A stretch of 64,000 nucleotides of DNA from Heterotrichella gracilis (Eukaryota > Sar > Xanthophyceae > Tribonematales > Xanthonemataceae): positions 62,001 through 126,000 of the forward strand of contig JAULBX010000115.1 of assembly GCA_032358255.1 (NCBI GenBank). The letters are read 5' to 3'. The notes below the pieces were generated by a model. The model was not told the DNA's origin and did not search any database. It saw only the letters and a list, made by a program, of their open reading frames with translations. How positions within the stretch are numbered: the stretch's first letter is position 1; each line of letters begins with the position of its first letter. Shown here piece by piece: positions 1 to 12,500 of the stretch. The translations under genes were made by a program, and so were the position numbers.

Positions 1-2185
1 GTGACATGCGCCCTTCGTGTTCAAGTTTTTGGTTATGTACTAGTGGCCTGCGCAGCTATGTATGCCTCAACACTGGTGATCCCATGGGGCCTGTTTGTAG
101 TCGATAAATTGCACGTTGCTAGCTAAATAACATAGGCTTGGAAATTTTTGTCATAGATGCATCATGTCATAAGGCTTATAGCTAGCACATCATGTCACAA
201 TTTCACAGCTTGATGATTTGTTGGCGCATCAGGTGTTGATCAGGATCAATTTTTGAGGATGACATGCTAGTCACCCACTGTCACGATCTTGGTTTGTGAA
301 ACTGCATTAGTGTGCTAGCTAGTTAAAGCGTTATCTTTGGTGCCAGTTGCCGTAGCGGCGCTGGTGAGATGGGCCGATAGTGTCATCAATGCGCTGGAAT
401 TAATGCGCCGCGCACTGCCAGCTCAGCTTGGATAATAAAGTAAAATGCTTTTGTGGCCCATGGGCTGTTGTCTTGAGATGGCTTGTAGATGGTCTAGAGG
501 AGAAGGGTTGTTGTGTGTGTCCTTTTATGAATAAATTTACAGTGTGTATCAGCTTTTTGAACTGGTAGCTACTGTAGTACATGGTATGTTGATCTTTTGA
601 CAAAATTTTCAAGGCTTTGATAGGAGCATTATGATATCAATTGCCTATAGGAGCATTATGATATCAATTGCCTGCATCAGCAAATGCCTGGCTGCAGGTA
701 CCTGTAACGGCGTTGTAGGTTTTTGAGATATAGACATCGCAATGACATGTCAGGTCTGGTCTGGTCTAATACAGGTGTTTACTAGTCTAAGACTAGTGAA
801 ACAATCAGCCTGCACAGGGCTCCTGGCAGGCTGCAACAGTTGTTGTTATGGATTGATCGCTTTATACTAGTAAGTCGACTCACTGTGACCACTGTGGAAT
901 GGGTTGTCAATATTCAATATTACAATTTGTAGCTGATAGCATGGCATGCGAAGCGCTGGCAGTGGCACCCAGGGGCGTGCCACTAGTAGACTAAATCGAA
1001 TATATTGACGACATACATGAAAATTCATTGGTATGAAACCGTGACGGCCAGTGGTGCTGTCGATTAAAACGTCGCTGCACAAGCCACAGGGTTGACAAGT
1101 TATATACACATGGCAACGCCATGACGGATATAAATGCGGCAGTGGTGGCCCCAGGCAGCCCGTCAAGCTTTCTGCCACTACGCCTGGCAGGCCGCCGGCA
1201 GCGACATCATGTTGCTGTTGCTGCCAACCCTGAGTGGGCCACAAGTGACTCCGTTCAGGATGGCTTTGTTCATAAAATAATTTATGATATCAATCATCAT
1301 CAAGCCGCTTTGAGTGACTGTTGCAGTTGACTTGCAAGCATTGCTGCGTGTTGCATCCATTGGCACTTGCCAACATCTGAAGATGATCAATGATTTAATC
1401 AGAGAATTAAGTAACAGAAGGGACCCCATGGCGACCGTGACAATTAACCATTGAATTTTGGCTGCAAATACAGAATCACTCTAGGTCACCCACAGAGCCG
1501 CTAGTGGCAGTGCCACTCAAAACCTACACATGCAGCATCTAATCCCTTTGGAAACAAATGCCTGCATTGTTGGCGACGCAAATAATATACTTCAGTAATG
1601 AATTGTTCATTGACCAATGATTGTTGTGTACTTTGTACAGCCGTTGTGCGGCATGCACCACTCCACATGTCCATATGCACCGGCTGGTGAGAAACAAAAG
1701 AAGTGATATTGATGTAATAGGGGAAAACCAAAACGAACTGTTGATCAGCCTAAACCTACAGGGAACCACATCTCTCAAATATGCCGGGGACTCGTCAGCG
1801 CGCGACCACACGCCAACTCACTCTGCCCCACTTGCAGTTGCAAAACGTAGCATGCTGACTGCTGCAAATAAACAACCATGAATAACCTGACCATGGACAA
1901 CGCTCCTTGGTGAGCACGCATGCCCCTCCAGGTCGCAGTTGCACCTATGTCCCTGCAAAAATGTCCGCATACGCAGAGCTTGCCAAAAACAGTTTGCTGC
2001 CTGTCCCCTACTCGCAGGTAACAGCGCAGATTCCGCCCCAACCCCTGTGCGCCAGATAGCAGCAACGCCACCCGGCCATGCACACCGCTGCAGCTGCCCA
2101 CGCATATTGCAGCCAGCTTAAATACCGCCAGCCAGGAGGGCGCCAGCACCACCACCCGACCACGCATCACCACCCTGCAGCCAGC
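1..2185. other. Intergenic stretch, no supported gene
   Basis: No open frame here has recognisable protein similarity, coding-like composition or a convincing exon chain. The right end (about 2000-2185) should hold the 3' untranslated region of the starch synthase, which ends at 2186 on the minus strand. The only structure I see is a perfect 27-base tandem duplication at 621-674. Confidence 0.5.
621..674. repeat. 27-base tandem duplication
   Basis: Two adjacent copies of a unit starting TAGGAGCATTATGATATC lie at 621-647 and 648-674 and are identical over almost their whole length. No gene is associated. It is probably a recent local duplication. Confidence 0.85.
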
Positions 2186-5100
2186 TTAGATGGCGGAGGC
2201 CAGGGAGGGCGAGTCGATCTTCTGCACAGGCGTGGTCACCTTCTTCTTGGTCTCGGACTGCTCGCCCACCCCATACTTGACCTCCATGAGGATGGCCTCC
2301 CACTTGCGCGCAGGCTTCTCCCACGACAGGTCCTGGGCGATGCAGGCAGCGCTCATGGCGGAATACTTGGGGGTGCCGTACACAGCGGAGGCCCTGCAAG
2401 GGGGTGGTGAGGGTGAGGTTGAGGGGAGGGGGAAAGGAGGGGAGGGTGAGGTGTAGGGGAGTGGGGATGAGGGAAGGGTGCACGGTGTGCAGGCGGTAAG
2501 GTGGCCAGTGCACGCATGCTGCTGCTGTGCGCATTGGAGCAGGCACTTGACAGCGCCTGCTAAAACCGCTTGCCACCAGCTTGGCATGGATGCATTTCCA
2601 TGCTACATGTCTCATCTACCAATGTGGCAGTGACAAAAGCGACAACCCGCTAGGCCAATCCATGCCTGCTAGATGCGCATACAGAATAGGCAAATGGGAC
2701 TAGTAGCGGCAACCACTCCATCCATACCTGATGGCGGTCTCAGCAACTGCCTCGGCATCAGCTGGGTCCAGCCTGTCAGCATCGAATGCGCCCATGTGGA
2801 AGCCTGTCACTCCCTCCTTCACGGTGTCAACCAGCCCCCCTGTGGATGCCACCAGGGGCACAGTGCCGTACTGCATGGCGTGCAGCTGGATGAGGCCGCA
2901 GGGCTCAAAGCGGGAGGGCACAAAGATGTAGTCGGCGCCTGCAGAAATTGACAAGAAATGTATTCAGTACAAAATAGCTGCTCTTTCAGTTATACTACTT
3001 GGGGGTCGCGTTGAAGCACGGTGGTCCGGGCAACAGGGCTGGAGGCAAGAGGGGCCAAAGTTGTAATCAGCAACTGTGCAGCCGAGATATGTAAGAGGGT
3101 ATGTAATGATTTGCACAACCTGGTGCTTGATTTGGGTCACCCTTTCTTGCAGTTGTGTTAATCCCTTGTCCCTCCCATCCACCACATCCCTGCTGCCATC
3201 TCCCACCACCCCCACATGTCCCTTCCCATGCTCCTTACCTGCGGTGATCATGTGCGCCAGTGGCGCCGAGAACTTGACCACCCCCTTGACCTTGTCGCTG
3301 TACTTCTTGTCGAGCGCCTTCACCTCAGTCTCCATCGACTTCTTGCCGGTGCCCAGGATCACAACCTGCAGTTTGGGGCATGATGGGGTTGGAATTTTTT
3401 GCAGTGTGCTGTACATGTGCAAGGATTTTGGTTGCACTTCTTACATGTGCACAGGATCACAATCTGCACATTGGGGATTGGGTCGTTGGAATGCCCTGAA
3501 TATGGTGAATACTGCGGCACGCATGCGGTCGCAAGGTTTTGTTCATCAACAGTATTTGCCTGTTTCCTGCAGAGAGGTGAGAGTATAGATGGACTTCTTG
3601 CTTGTGCACAGGATCAAACCCTGCACATGGGGCACCATTAAGCTGGCCTTTTGCCCTGTGCTGTCATGTGCAAGGGATTGGATAACTTCATGCCTGTGCT
3701 CTGCATTGGTTTAGGATTTTGGAGGACTTGTTTCCGTGCAGGCAACGCGCTGCGCCCCAGCACGCCCAACACCAGGCACCTGGCCCGCCCCACATGCCCA
3801 CATCCCGATGCGCACCACATGCTGGCCCCTGCGCGCCCTTTCCTAGCACCCACCTGTGCGTTTGCCGCGGTGATGAACTTGGGGATGGCTGCCAGCAGGA
3901 TATCCACTCCCTTCTGCTCCTCCAGGCGGCCAATGAAGCCGAACAGGGGCACAGAGGGGTTCACCTGGTAGTAGCCAAGGGGGGCACAGTTGGCAGGTGC
4001 ATGGGGGAGGCGAGCGCACGCAATGCACTGGTAGAACCCATGCTCGATTGGAGAGGAGCCCAGGCATGAGCACCTAGCGGAACCGGTGGTAGCGCTACAC
4101 GTTGAGGGCATGGTGGTGGCTCTCAACCTTTTGGAAACTCAGTAAATCAATGACACATACGCCATCCACCCCAACTGCCACAGCACACATTCGTTTCCCT
4201 GTTATGATGCCCGGATCATGGATTCTCCCCCCCTCCTTGGCGCACTTTCCCCATTCCCAGCTACATCAACAGTTTGTTTCCAATACCGCACTCAAAACCA
4301 ATTGCCCATCAAACTCTTTAACCCCAAATCTGCTCACAGCCACGTACCGGCAGACCCAGCTCAGCTTGCAAGGCCTCCTTGGCGGCCGCCTTGCCCTCAG
4401 CCACTGTCTCCTTGTCGTACTTCACGTCCAGGAACTTGTCTGTCAAGGGGTTCCACTCAGTCACGTCCATGCCGTTCACAATGCCCTCAATGCCGCCGGC
4501 GGCCCTGCGGGAGGAGGGGAGGAATGCGCCAGTGAGCAGGGGCCATGCGGTGAAGTGCACAGCGCCGCCGCCGCTGGCGCCGCGGTTGCACAGTGCGCAC
4601 TCCGCACAGTAGTATGAGTTGCGCATTGGTCAGGGCTGTGGCTGCCCGTCCAACGGCGTCCCACAGCAAACCAGCAAAGTACAGATAGGGTGGAATCCTG
4701 TACACTAATGTGGCTCATAGGTACCTCAAATGCGCAGCCTGCAGCGCAATCCTGACGGCACCATCTAGCCAATACCCAACTAAAGCCTGTGGTCACCAAC
4801 CAATACCTGATACTGAGTGCAAGTAACAATAAAATAACCTTAAAAATTTTTATACCTGATCACGTCATCCAGCTCCACGCCCTTGGCGGGGCCCTCGGAG
4901 ATCTCCAGCGCGTAGTTGGGGCTCACAGTGAGCAGCTTGTCAGCGGACAGGAAGCCTGCCTTGAGCCAGTTAACCTTGTTGTAGGGGCCGCCGGCCAGGG
5001 CGCTCTTGCCGTCGGTCTCGTCAGCAGGCTCAGACTCAGAGAACACCTGTGGGTGATAGATCGGTGGCTCAGCACCCGCGGCAGAAAACCCTCTAGGGTT

Positions 5101-6625
5101 ACATGGCAGTGCCAATGTGTTCAACAACCCTTGTGGACTGCATCACCTGACTGCTGCGGCACAGGTAGTCGGTTGGAGACTTCACCAGGCCAGCAACCAC
5201 CAGTAAACACTAGCACACCGCACACCGCCAGACTCTGGCCTTGACAAGCCCCGCCCCACTGTAGGTTTAAATCAGGACCCACTGCCTGGTTTGTGTCAGC
5301 TCGGCACCAGCATTACCTTGTTGTAGCCGTCTGAGAACTGGAACTTGGAGTAGGAGGACTCTGGCAGGCCCAGCTTCTTGTACTCCTCGGGCCAGAAGCG
5401 GCCCTGGAAGGCGATGTTGTGCACGCAGTAGGCCACCTTGGTTGCAAGGAACTGGCCAGAGGGCTGGTACACATCCTGCAGGGAATTCAAAGGAATTTAG
5501 ATACAAGTTCGAGCTTCAGGAGGACAAGAGAGAAGTTTCCTTATGATGGGCTTGTCAGGGTCGACAGCCAGGCTGGGCATTAGCACATGGGCAGTTGGTG
5601 ATCTGAGGCCAACCAGATAGTAGGATTGCAGTACATGCCCCTTGCAGGACCCACTGGCGGTTGGTCAAACAAGCCACACCTAACTGACATCAACACCCCC
5701 TCCCCAGGCAGTATGTACCTTGAGCAGCACGGGCACCAGAGCCGCATGCCAGTCGTTGGCCACGATCACACAGTCCTCGCCAGGGCTGAATGGCAGCACT
5801 CGGCAGGCCTCGAGGGCAGCCTTGCAGAACAGCTTGAACCTCTGCTGGTTGTCCTCGAAGTCGGCTCCTGAGCGGGGCCCGTAGAGCTTGGCGCCAGTCT
5901 GGCCCCACACCTTGGCCAAGAAGGTTGGGTGGTCCACCCACACGCGATCCACGCCCATCTTCTTGGTGTGGAAGTAGCGCACCTCCTCGCCATCGATGTT
6001 GGCCGACACGCTGGTGTCCCAGGCGTCGCGGTACTGGTCGTACCTGTGGGTGGAACAGGACTCGTCAGGACCCAGCCATAAACCTCCTATGAAACGGTAC
6101 ACGCAAGCCATGGAAGGATTCGCCTGACATGCAACGCACCCCACATTGCGGATAGGGCGCAGTCCCAACGACCCAGTACAGTCACCCATCACCCACGTCA
6201 GGCTGCAGCCGAAAAGCAAATGCACTACATGCCACAAGTCGACGCCGCCAAGTCCAGCCCTGAAGCCCGTACCTTGGTGCGATTGACAGCACCTTGTGGC
6301 CCCTCTTGGCCAGCTCGATTGGCAGTGCGCCCACGACGTCACCCAGGCCACCGGTCTTCGACCAGGGAGAGACCTCTGTGGAGATAAAGACTATGTTCAT
6401 TGGGGTCGTAGTCTGTGGCACATGGGTCTTGGCCACTGCCCTCGTTATGCTCTTCACAGCAAGCTTCGCGGCGCGCCTGGTAGCCCGGTTGGCCAGAGGG
6501 GCTCCCTGCAGCAGCTTGACTGACCCCTGCACCTGGGTGTGGCTGCGCAGGGCGAACGACTTGCCCTGTGGCGGCACAACATTGCCAGTCTTGCTGCCAA
6601 CGCAGTTGCCCAGAGAGGACTGCAT
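2186..6625 (-). CDS. Granule-bound starch synthase (GBSS I)
   Basis: ADP-glucose:starch glucosyltransferase of the GT5 family, which makes amylose on starch granules in the chloroplast. Nine exons (minus): 6625-6273, 6043-5719, 5475-5317, 5046-4856, 4504-4348, 3964-3854, 3365-3239, 2938-2728, 2393-2186. All phases agree and give 613 residues. Residues 1 to about 75 are rich in Ser, Ala, Arg and Gln and look like a transit peptide. The ADP-glucose loop [11 protein letters not shown] is at about residues 86-96. The C-terminal GT-B half has [28 protein letters not shown] and STGGLVDT (about 506-513), the last being the GBSS-type form of the second KTGGL-like motif. The C-terminal tail after [10 protein letters not shown] is about 35 residues longer than the minimum and is Lys/Glu/Thr-rich, as in algal GBSS. 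The start is the first ATG of the exon bearing the transit peptide. Intron 6 holds repeated copies of the exon 7 edge (see repeat entry). Confidence 0.95.
3340..3634 (-). repeat. Three copies of the GBSS exon 7 acceptor edge
   Basis: The true edge (start of exon 7 plus acceptor, 3340-3375) reappears degenerately at 3437-3479 and 3592-3634 inside intron 6. Shared landmarks on the plus strand are a CTTCTT block, then a GTGC(C/A)CAGGATCA block, then CTGCA and TGGGG. The flanking intron text (ATGTGCAAGGATT at about 3415 and again at about 3667) is also duplicated, so the unit is larger than the exon edge. Confidence 0.8.
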
Positions 6626-9514
6626 GGCTGTAGAATATTACTAAGATCGCCCGGGAAACGTGCGCTGCAACAGTCAGCAATTGGTTGTATGCACCGCACA
6701 CACGCAACACCAATCAAAGTCAACAACGCTTGACAGTGATCAGCGATGGCAATGCCTCAACGGTGATCATTGCGAAGCATAACAGCCGTTGCTGACCAAA
6801 TATCGTTTGGAAGTTTGGTTCGAAGGACTGCGATGAACGGTGCACCACCGACCACCGGTGGCCCCTGCACACGTAGGCGGCAGAGTCCAAAATCTCATTG
6901 GCGGCCTTTGACGCTGACTCAGCGTTGCAGTTGGCCGTGGAAACGGGATCAGATTCCTTTCCCCCTGGCCTGTGGTCAGCTGAAACCTCCCATGTAGTCC
7001 CCCTTGACCACAAAAGGGTAGCAGTTGATACAAGGGAGCTGCAGCTGCCCTTTGGGTCAGTGCTGTGCAGTTTTGCTTGGTCACAACACGTGCGGCGTCA
7101 TGCATTGCTCCACACCAGGGCCAAGTGGGGCAATGCACAGCGTGGCCGTGGCAGAACACAGGCCACTGGTATCTCACTTTGTTGGGGCTAAAACCCAATT
7201 AGACGGGCACGTTTTACAGGGAGCCAACCACATCAGAGAGGCGGTATCACCTGCCTGCCGCGGCTCAGTACGGTTGTTGTTACATATGACTGGCATCATG
7301 ACGTACACCCACAACACTGCATGTGACAAACAATCAACCAAAACCAAAAGAGTACCACCTGTGTTGGACATTGCGTGGAGCACGCCTGAACAGAGGTGAA
7401 GTGTAGCGACAACCATGAAAAGTTCCCTACGGTCCTGACTTGGCTCTTCTGTTCTTACCACCTCAACTGTGCTTTAGAATGCCAAACCGCAAGAGCACAT
7501 ACATGTGCACTGTCCGAAGGTGAAAATGGCCCACACATGCCCTACTGAATGGATGGGTGATGCGCAACAATAATTGATAAAGAACCAAATAACGCTATTA
7601 ATATATTAGCATACTCAAGCTGGTAAGCTTTCGATGCATTTCCTTAAAGAATAACAAAGCTTTGTAATAAGTGATCCACACTCCTTCACAATGCTTAGCA
7701 TTGCGCTTCCCTGCCACGGCATCAACATGTCGCACCTTGAAGCAGCTTCACGTCTGTTGCCAGCCCTGAGTTTCAACCAGCACCCAGTGTAGTGCAGGCA
7801 ATGCACCTGTGCCTGCAGCTCGGACACAAGATGCAGTGCAGTGCATCATGCACCAGCACAGTTGCAGGCAATGAACAACAGCACAACTCATCATCGTGCT
7901 AGGCTGCATGACTGAACACAGTTACAACCTGCCCCAGTTCAAGCAACACAAGGATGGCGGTAAACTGCAAGTGATCCCTTATTGGCAAAATGGTGCCCTT
8001 ACCTGACAAGTGGCTCTGAAACGGACCAAAGTGCACGCTGCAGCTGGCTGAATGCTCACCTGCGCAATCCATACAGCAAATAAGTACAGGCTTTTGCCCC
8101 ACATAGCAATAAGACCCGCATAAACAACGCCAAACGCATGCGCAGAAAACAGAACAACAAGCACGTCGTAGACTGTGCGCCAGGCTACTATAAACATGGA
8201 AAACCAAGGTATTTTGGCAGTGGAAGTGCCCTGTGCAAATTGAACATGAAAAACACCAAAATCAGTGTTGATGCCGAGACGCTTTGGCAGCAGTAAAAAG
8301 GAAAATGCCTACTCTTGAGTCCCTCAAACAGCTGCAAAGCATCCAGGGCACTGTCTTCAGCCAGAAATCCACAAAACTGGACCGAAATTGTCTGGAGCAG
8401 GTTGCTGCCGAGATACTTGAAGATGTGTACCATCCCACCGGGTTGGAAGGGTGCCTTTGGACAGTATGGCAGCTGAAGGACTGGAAATAACGGTGAAAAC
8501 GCCATGCACTTACCCAGCAGCCACTGCAACCACACCATGGCAACCAATTGCAACTAGGAAACCATGCACATGAGGCAATCAATAGTGCTGTCCATGCAGA
8601 GGGAATTTCTGTTTTTGGAAAATGCTAATGACCGAGGAATGTACCAGAACAGTGCGAGACAGAAGTGGAATGAAATTCGTGACAAGGATGAAATGAAATG
8701 TGTGGTAGGAATAGGGCAGAAATGATTATATCGCTTGGCGCACAAGCGCACAATCCCCGGCAAATCGATGGTTGCACAGACCATACATGCGGGGCTATGA
8801 GCAGACGCAATGCTGTCCCCACAACAGGGCCTGTGCAGCGAATGCAAAAGGCTGCTGTCAACCCACTCCCACCAATCGCGGGTGCCATGCCATGCTGCGC
8901 CAGCTTCACAAAATCGCCTCGAGCAAACAAAATTCAAAACTGCGAAACCACCCCCTCGCCATAGGAGGCACGCAGAAAACACAAGCGCCGCATGCCACAC
9001 CTAGGGTAGGCAAGCGCAGTGCAAGGAGCATTGGAACATGGTGCGTGAAATAGCTGCAATAGCCGAGCAGCACCATTTGATTGAGCACGGCGCTCGACAC
9101 GCTACCCTTCAGGAACACATGCATCATCACTTGGCCAGTGACAGGTGCCCTTTTGAACTCCTGCTCAAGGCAAATGGGCGTGGCGCAAGGCGTGGCAAAA
9201 GCCATCCAAGTAGGTACCGCGCGCAAAATTTACAAGCCATTATTACATAAGAAAACAGGGAATGAAAACCCCTGAGGACAGGAACATGTAAAACCATATA
9301 TATATCCATACACAAGGAAAAAGCAACTATTCTGCTTGTCAACTGCAACGATCAAAGCCAACTGCTGTGCTTAGCATTGTTCCTTTGGTTTGCTATTCAA
9401 GGGCCGAAGCCTGCGGTGTGTAACTGCCCATCAGCTGCATTATGCCTTGCACCCGCACCATACCTTGTAGGTCGGCTGCAGGGTAGCTCAGAGCTGGCAT
9501 ATGGGAGGGGTGGT
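6626..9514. other. Intergenic: GBSS upstream region and hnRNP 3' region
   Basis: About 2.9 kb between two minus-strand genes. It must contain the GBSS promoter (adjoining 6626) and the 3' untranslated region of the RNA-binding protein (adjoining 9514). A 61-codon ATG frame on plus at 8305-8490 is the only moderately coding-like frame, but it has no recognisable family and competing open frames on the other strand. I see no RNA gene. Confidence 0.5.
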
Positions 9515-12500
9515 TCAGAAGCGCGGCCTTTTAGAGTCAGGACCTGCAACAATCAATGCCCTTGTCAGCTAGGTTGCAGGTGGGTAGCAAGAAACACAAC
9601 GCATTGGAATTGTTCAGCCCTTACCTGCCGCCCCGTAACCTGAGTACCCAGACCCATAGCCAGCCTGCGTGAAGCACAGGTCATGCCATCAGCACCAGCA
9701 AAGGTTAGCAGTGTATGTGCACACAATGCACAACATTTGACACTGAATTTGGGTCGCACCTGACCATACCCTTCGCCATAGCTTGTGTCCCGCTTCTGGC
9801 CAGCTTGGGCACCTGAGCCAGCGCCGGAGCCATACCCGCCCCCACCATACCCAGATTGCCCGTATCCTGACTGCCCTCCGCCATAGCTGCTCTGCCCTGC
9901 CCCATAGCCTGCTTGGCCTGAGCCATATCCCGCCTGCCCTGAGCCGTAGCCAGCCTGCTCTGTCCCATATCCAGCTTGCCCTGAGCCATAGCCAGTGCTT
10001 TCGTAGCCGGTGCTGCCGTAGCCCACATCATCAAGCCCCATGGAGTCAGCGCCATACCCTGACAGGCCAAAGCCCTGCACAATTGCAAGGGTTGTCAGCA
10101 CAAGACCAGTAGACCAAACAACTTTTCATGGTTGTCAGCACAAGAACAATACAAAGCAATGCTGCCTGCCTATGCTCATCCAAGCATTGCGAGGGAACAC
10201 CAGCTGGTGAATGGCGACGGGCTAACCACACACAGTCAACGTGGGATGCTCACCGTTCCATAGCCACTGTAGCCCGAGCCAAATGTCGATGAGCCCAGCG
10301 CTGTCGACGATGCCAACCCGCTACTGGCATAGCCTGATGACTGGTACCCGCTTGCACCCATGCCACTGCCATAGCCTGTGCTGCCGTAACCGGTGCTGCC
10401 GTACCCACCCATCCCCGATCCCATGCCCATCCCCATGCCCTGCAAACACAAGCAGCATGGGAGCCATTAATTGTGCCAGGACAAAAGCAACAGGTGATGA
10501 AAGTCTTGTATGAACATGTATGAGGCGCCTATTGCAAGGGCTAACAATGGTGCCTCTCGCCAAAATGCATGAACCCAGCTAGCTACGTGACTGCTGCCCC
10601 TCAATATCATCAACCGCCAATCCTACAAGAAGAGTGCCCACTCTATGAATGAATCCAAGGTGGCCACAAGGAGAATGCTTTGTGAGGGCACTCAGGACCA
10701 CACAGGCGGCATTGACTACTTTGGGGTCAAGCTGTGTGAAGGTGGCTTGTACTGCTGAATGGATGCCGTGGCTTGTACCGCTGAATGGATGCAACTCGCT
10801 GTGACCTACCCGCTCAGATCCCACAGCCGCCCTGTCTGCACGTGCTGTGCGCTCCGCTGCCGCCGCCGCTGCTGCGCGCTTGGCTGCCGCAGCCGCCTCC
10901 TCAGCCTTCCTCCTTGCCTCCGCCTCCTGCTGGGCCTTCATGGAGGCAGCTGCTGCGTTCTGCTCCAGCTGGCGCACCTTCTCCTGGTACAGCCGCTCGC
11001 GCTGCTGCTGCGTGCGCGCCTGCACCTCCATCATGCGCTTGGCCTGCATCATCTGCTGCTGCATCTGCATCTGGATCATCTTCTGCTGCTGCATCAGCTG
11101 CACAGCAGAAAATGCATGTCAGATGGGTGTGCAAGGAGACCAAGCATGCACAGCACAAGGAATGCACAGCAGGTAATGTGGATGCTGCACATCAGGCCAC
11201 CTAAGGAGCCATACAATAAACAGGCAGCTGCAGCAATATGTAAAGCAACCAGGGCAGTGCCTGTACCTGCGCAGTTTGTCGCATGGCGACTGCCTGCTGC
11301 ATTGGGTTGACCATGCCTCCCATCCCCATCCCCATGCCCATCCCCATGCCCATGCCGCCAGCCATCACAGGGGCCATGCCACCTGGCATCATGCCTGGGT
11401 TGCCCCTAGGCGGTGCAGGTCCAGGGATGTGCCCCCGCGCTCCCATTGGCCCCCGCCCACCGCCCCTGCCACCCTCCTGCCTCCCGCCCATGCCACGGCC
11501 TACACAAGCACCATCACACAGTCAGGAGGCTGACAGGAAATGCAAAGGCTGCCAGGAAATGCAACCGAATGCAGACATGTTACAGAGGTGCACATGCTGT
11601 GCAATGCATTTGCATTGTTGCTACAGCAGATGCCAAGGACCATGCACCAGCATAGGAGTACGCCTGGCCCGCAGGCTGGCCAGTGGAGCCCATACCGACA
11701 TGCGAATCCATCTTTGGGTGCTGCAATGAACATTTGGAAGATTTCTAGATGCAGCCATGGGCATGGGCAGCCATGTGAATTCTGCATCAAATCATGGCGG
11801 CATACCGCGGCACTCACCCATGCCTCTCCCTGAGCCACCCATAGGTGGGGTCCGCTGCGTGGATCCACCAGCCTGCTTCTGCACTTCGTACTGCTTTGCA
11901 GGGTTGGCAAAGGAGACCAGGGGCTTGCCGAGCTTGGGGTGCTGCTTGCCGTTCAGTGCACGGAATGACCTGCACACGAGCGCACAGCTCTCAGCCACAG
12001 GTGCTTCGCCAAGGTGCTCAGCTGACAGTGGTTTGCCACTGGTGCAGGTGCTGCAGCTCATAAATTCAACCGCTTTTTCACTTACCGGTCAGCGCTCTTG
12101 CTGTGCTCAAACTCGATGAAGGCAAACCCCTTGTGGTGGCCCGTCTGCTTGTTCACAGGGATGTTGCAGTCCTTGACGCTGCCATACTCCTCAAACAGGC
12201 GCCGCAGTGCCATCCGGTCCGTGAAGGCCTGCGTGCCACAAGGGGGGAAACCGTGCTCAGCCAGTGCAAGGTCGTCAAATAGCATATCAGGGGCCAGGAG
12301 CTTTGATTCATGGGGAGGTAGGTTGGCGAACGCACCGCAGGGAGGTTGGACAGGTACAGGTTGCGCGAGAAGAGCTGCGCCAGTGTCCTGGTAGTGGCCC
12401 ACTCTGCCCGCATCAGCTTCACTTGCTCCCACCGCACACCAACAGCAACCTTCTGCCCCTGTGCAACAGTACGCCAGGTCGTTAGTGCGCTCAACTGCAA

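Noticed and set aside
1775-2173. 132-codon minus frame downstream of GBSS
   Set aside because: Cys/Gly/Arg-rich composition without family pattern and no splice link; probably GBSS 3' untranslated region and chance.
8305-8490. 61-codon plus-strand ATG frame with coding-like composition
   Set aside because: No recognisable family, no splice partners, and longer frames run across it on minus. Left as a note in the intergenic entry.
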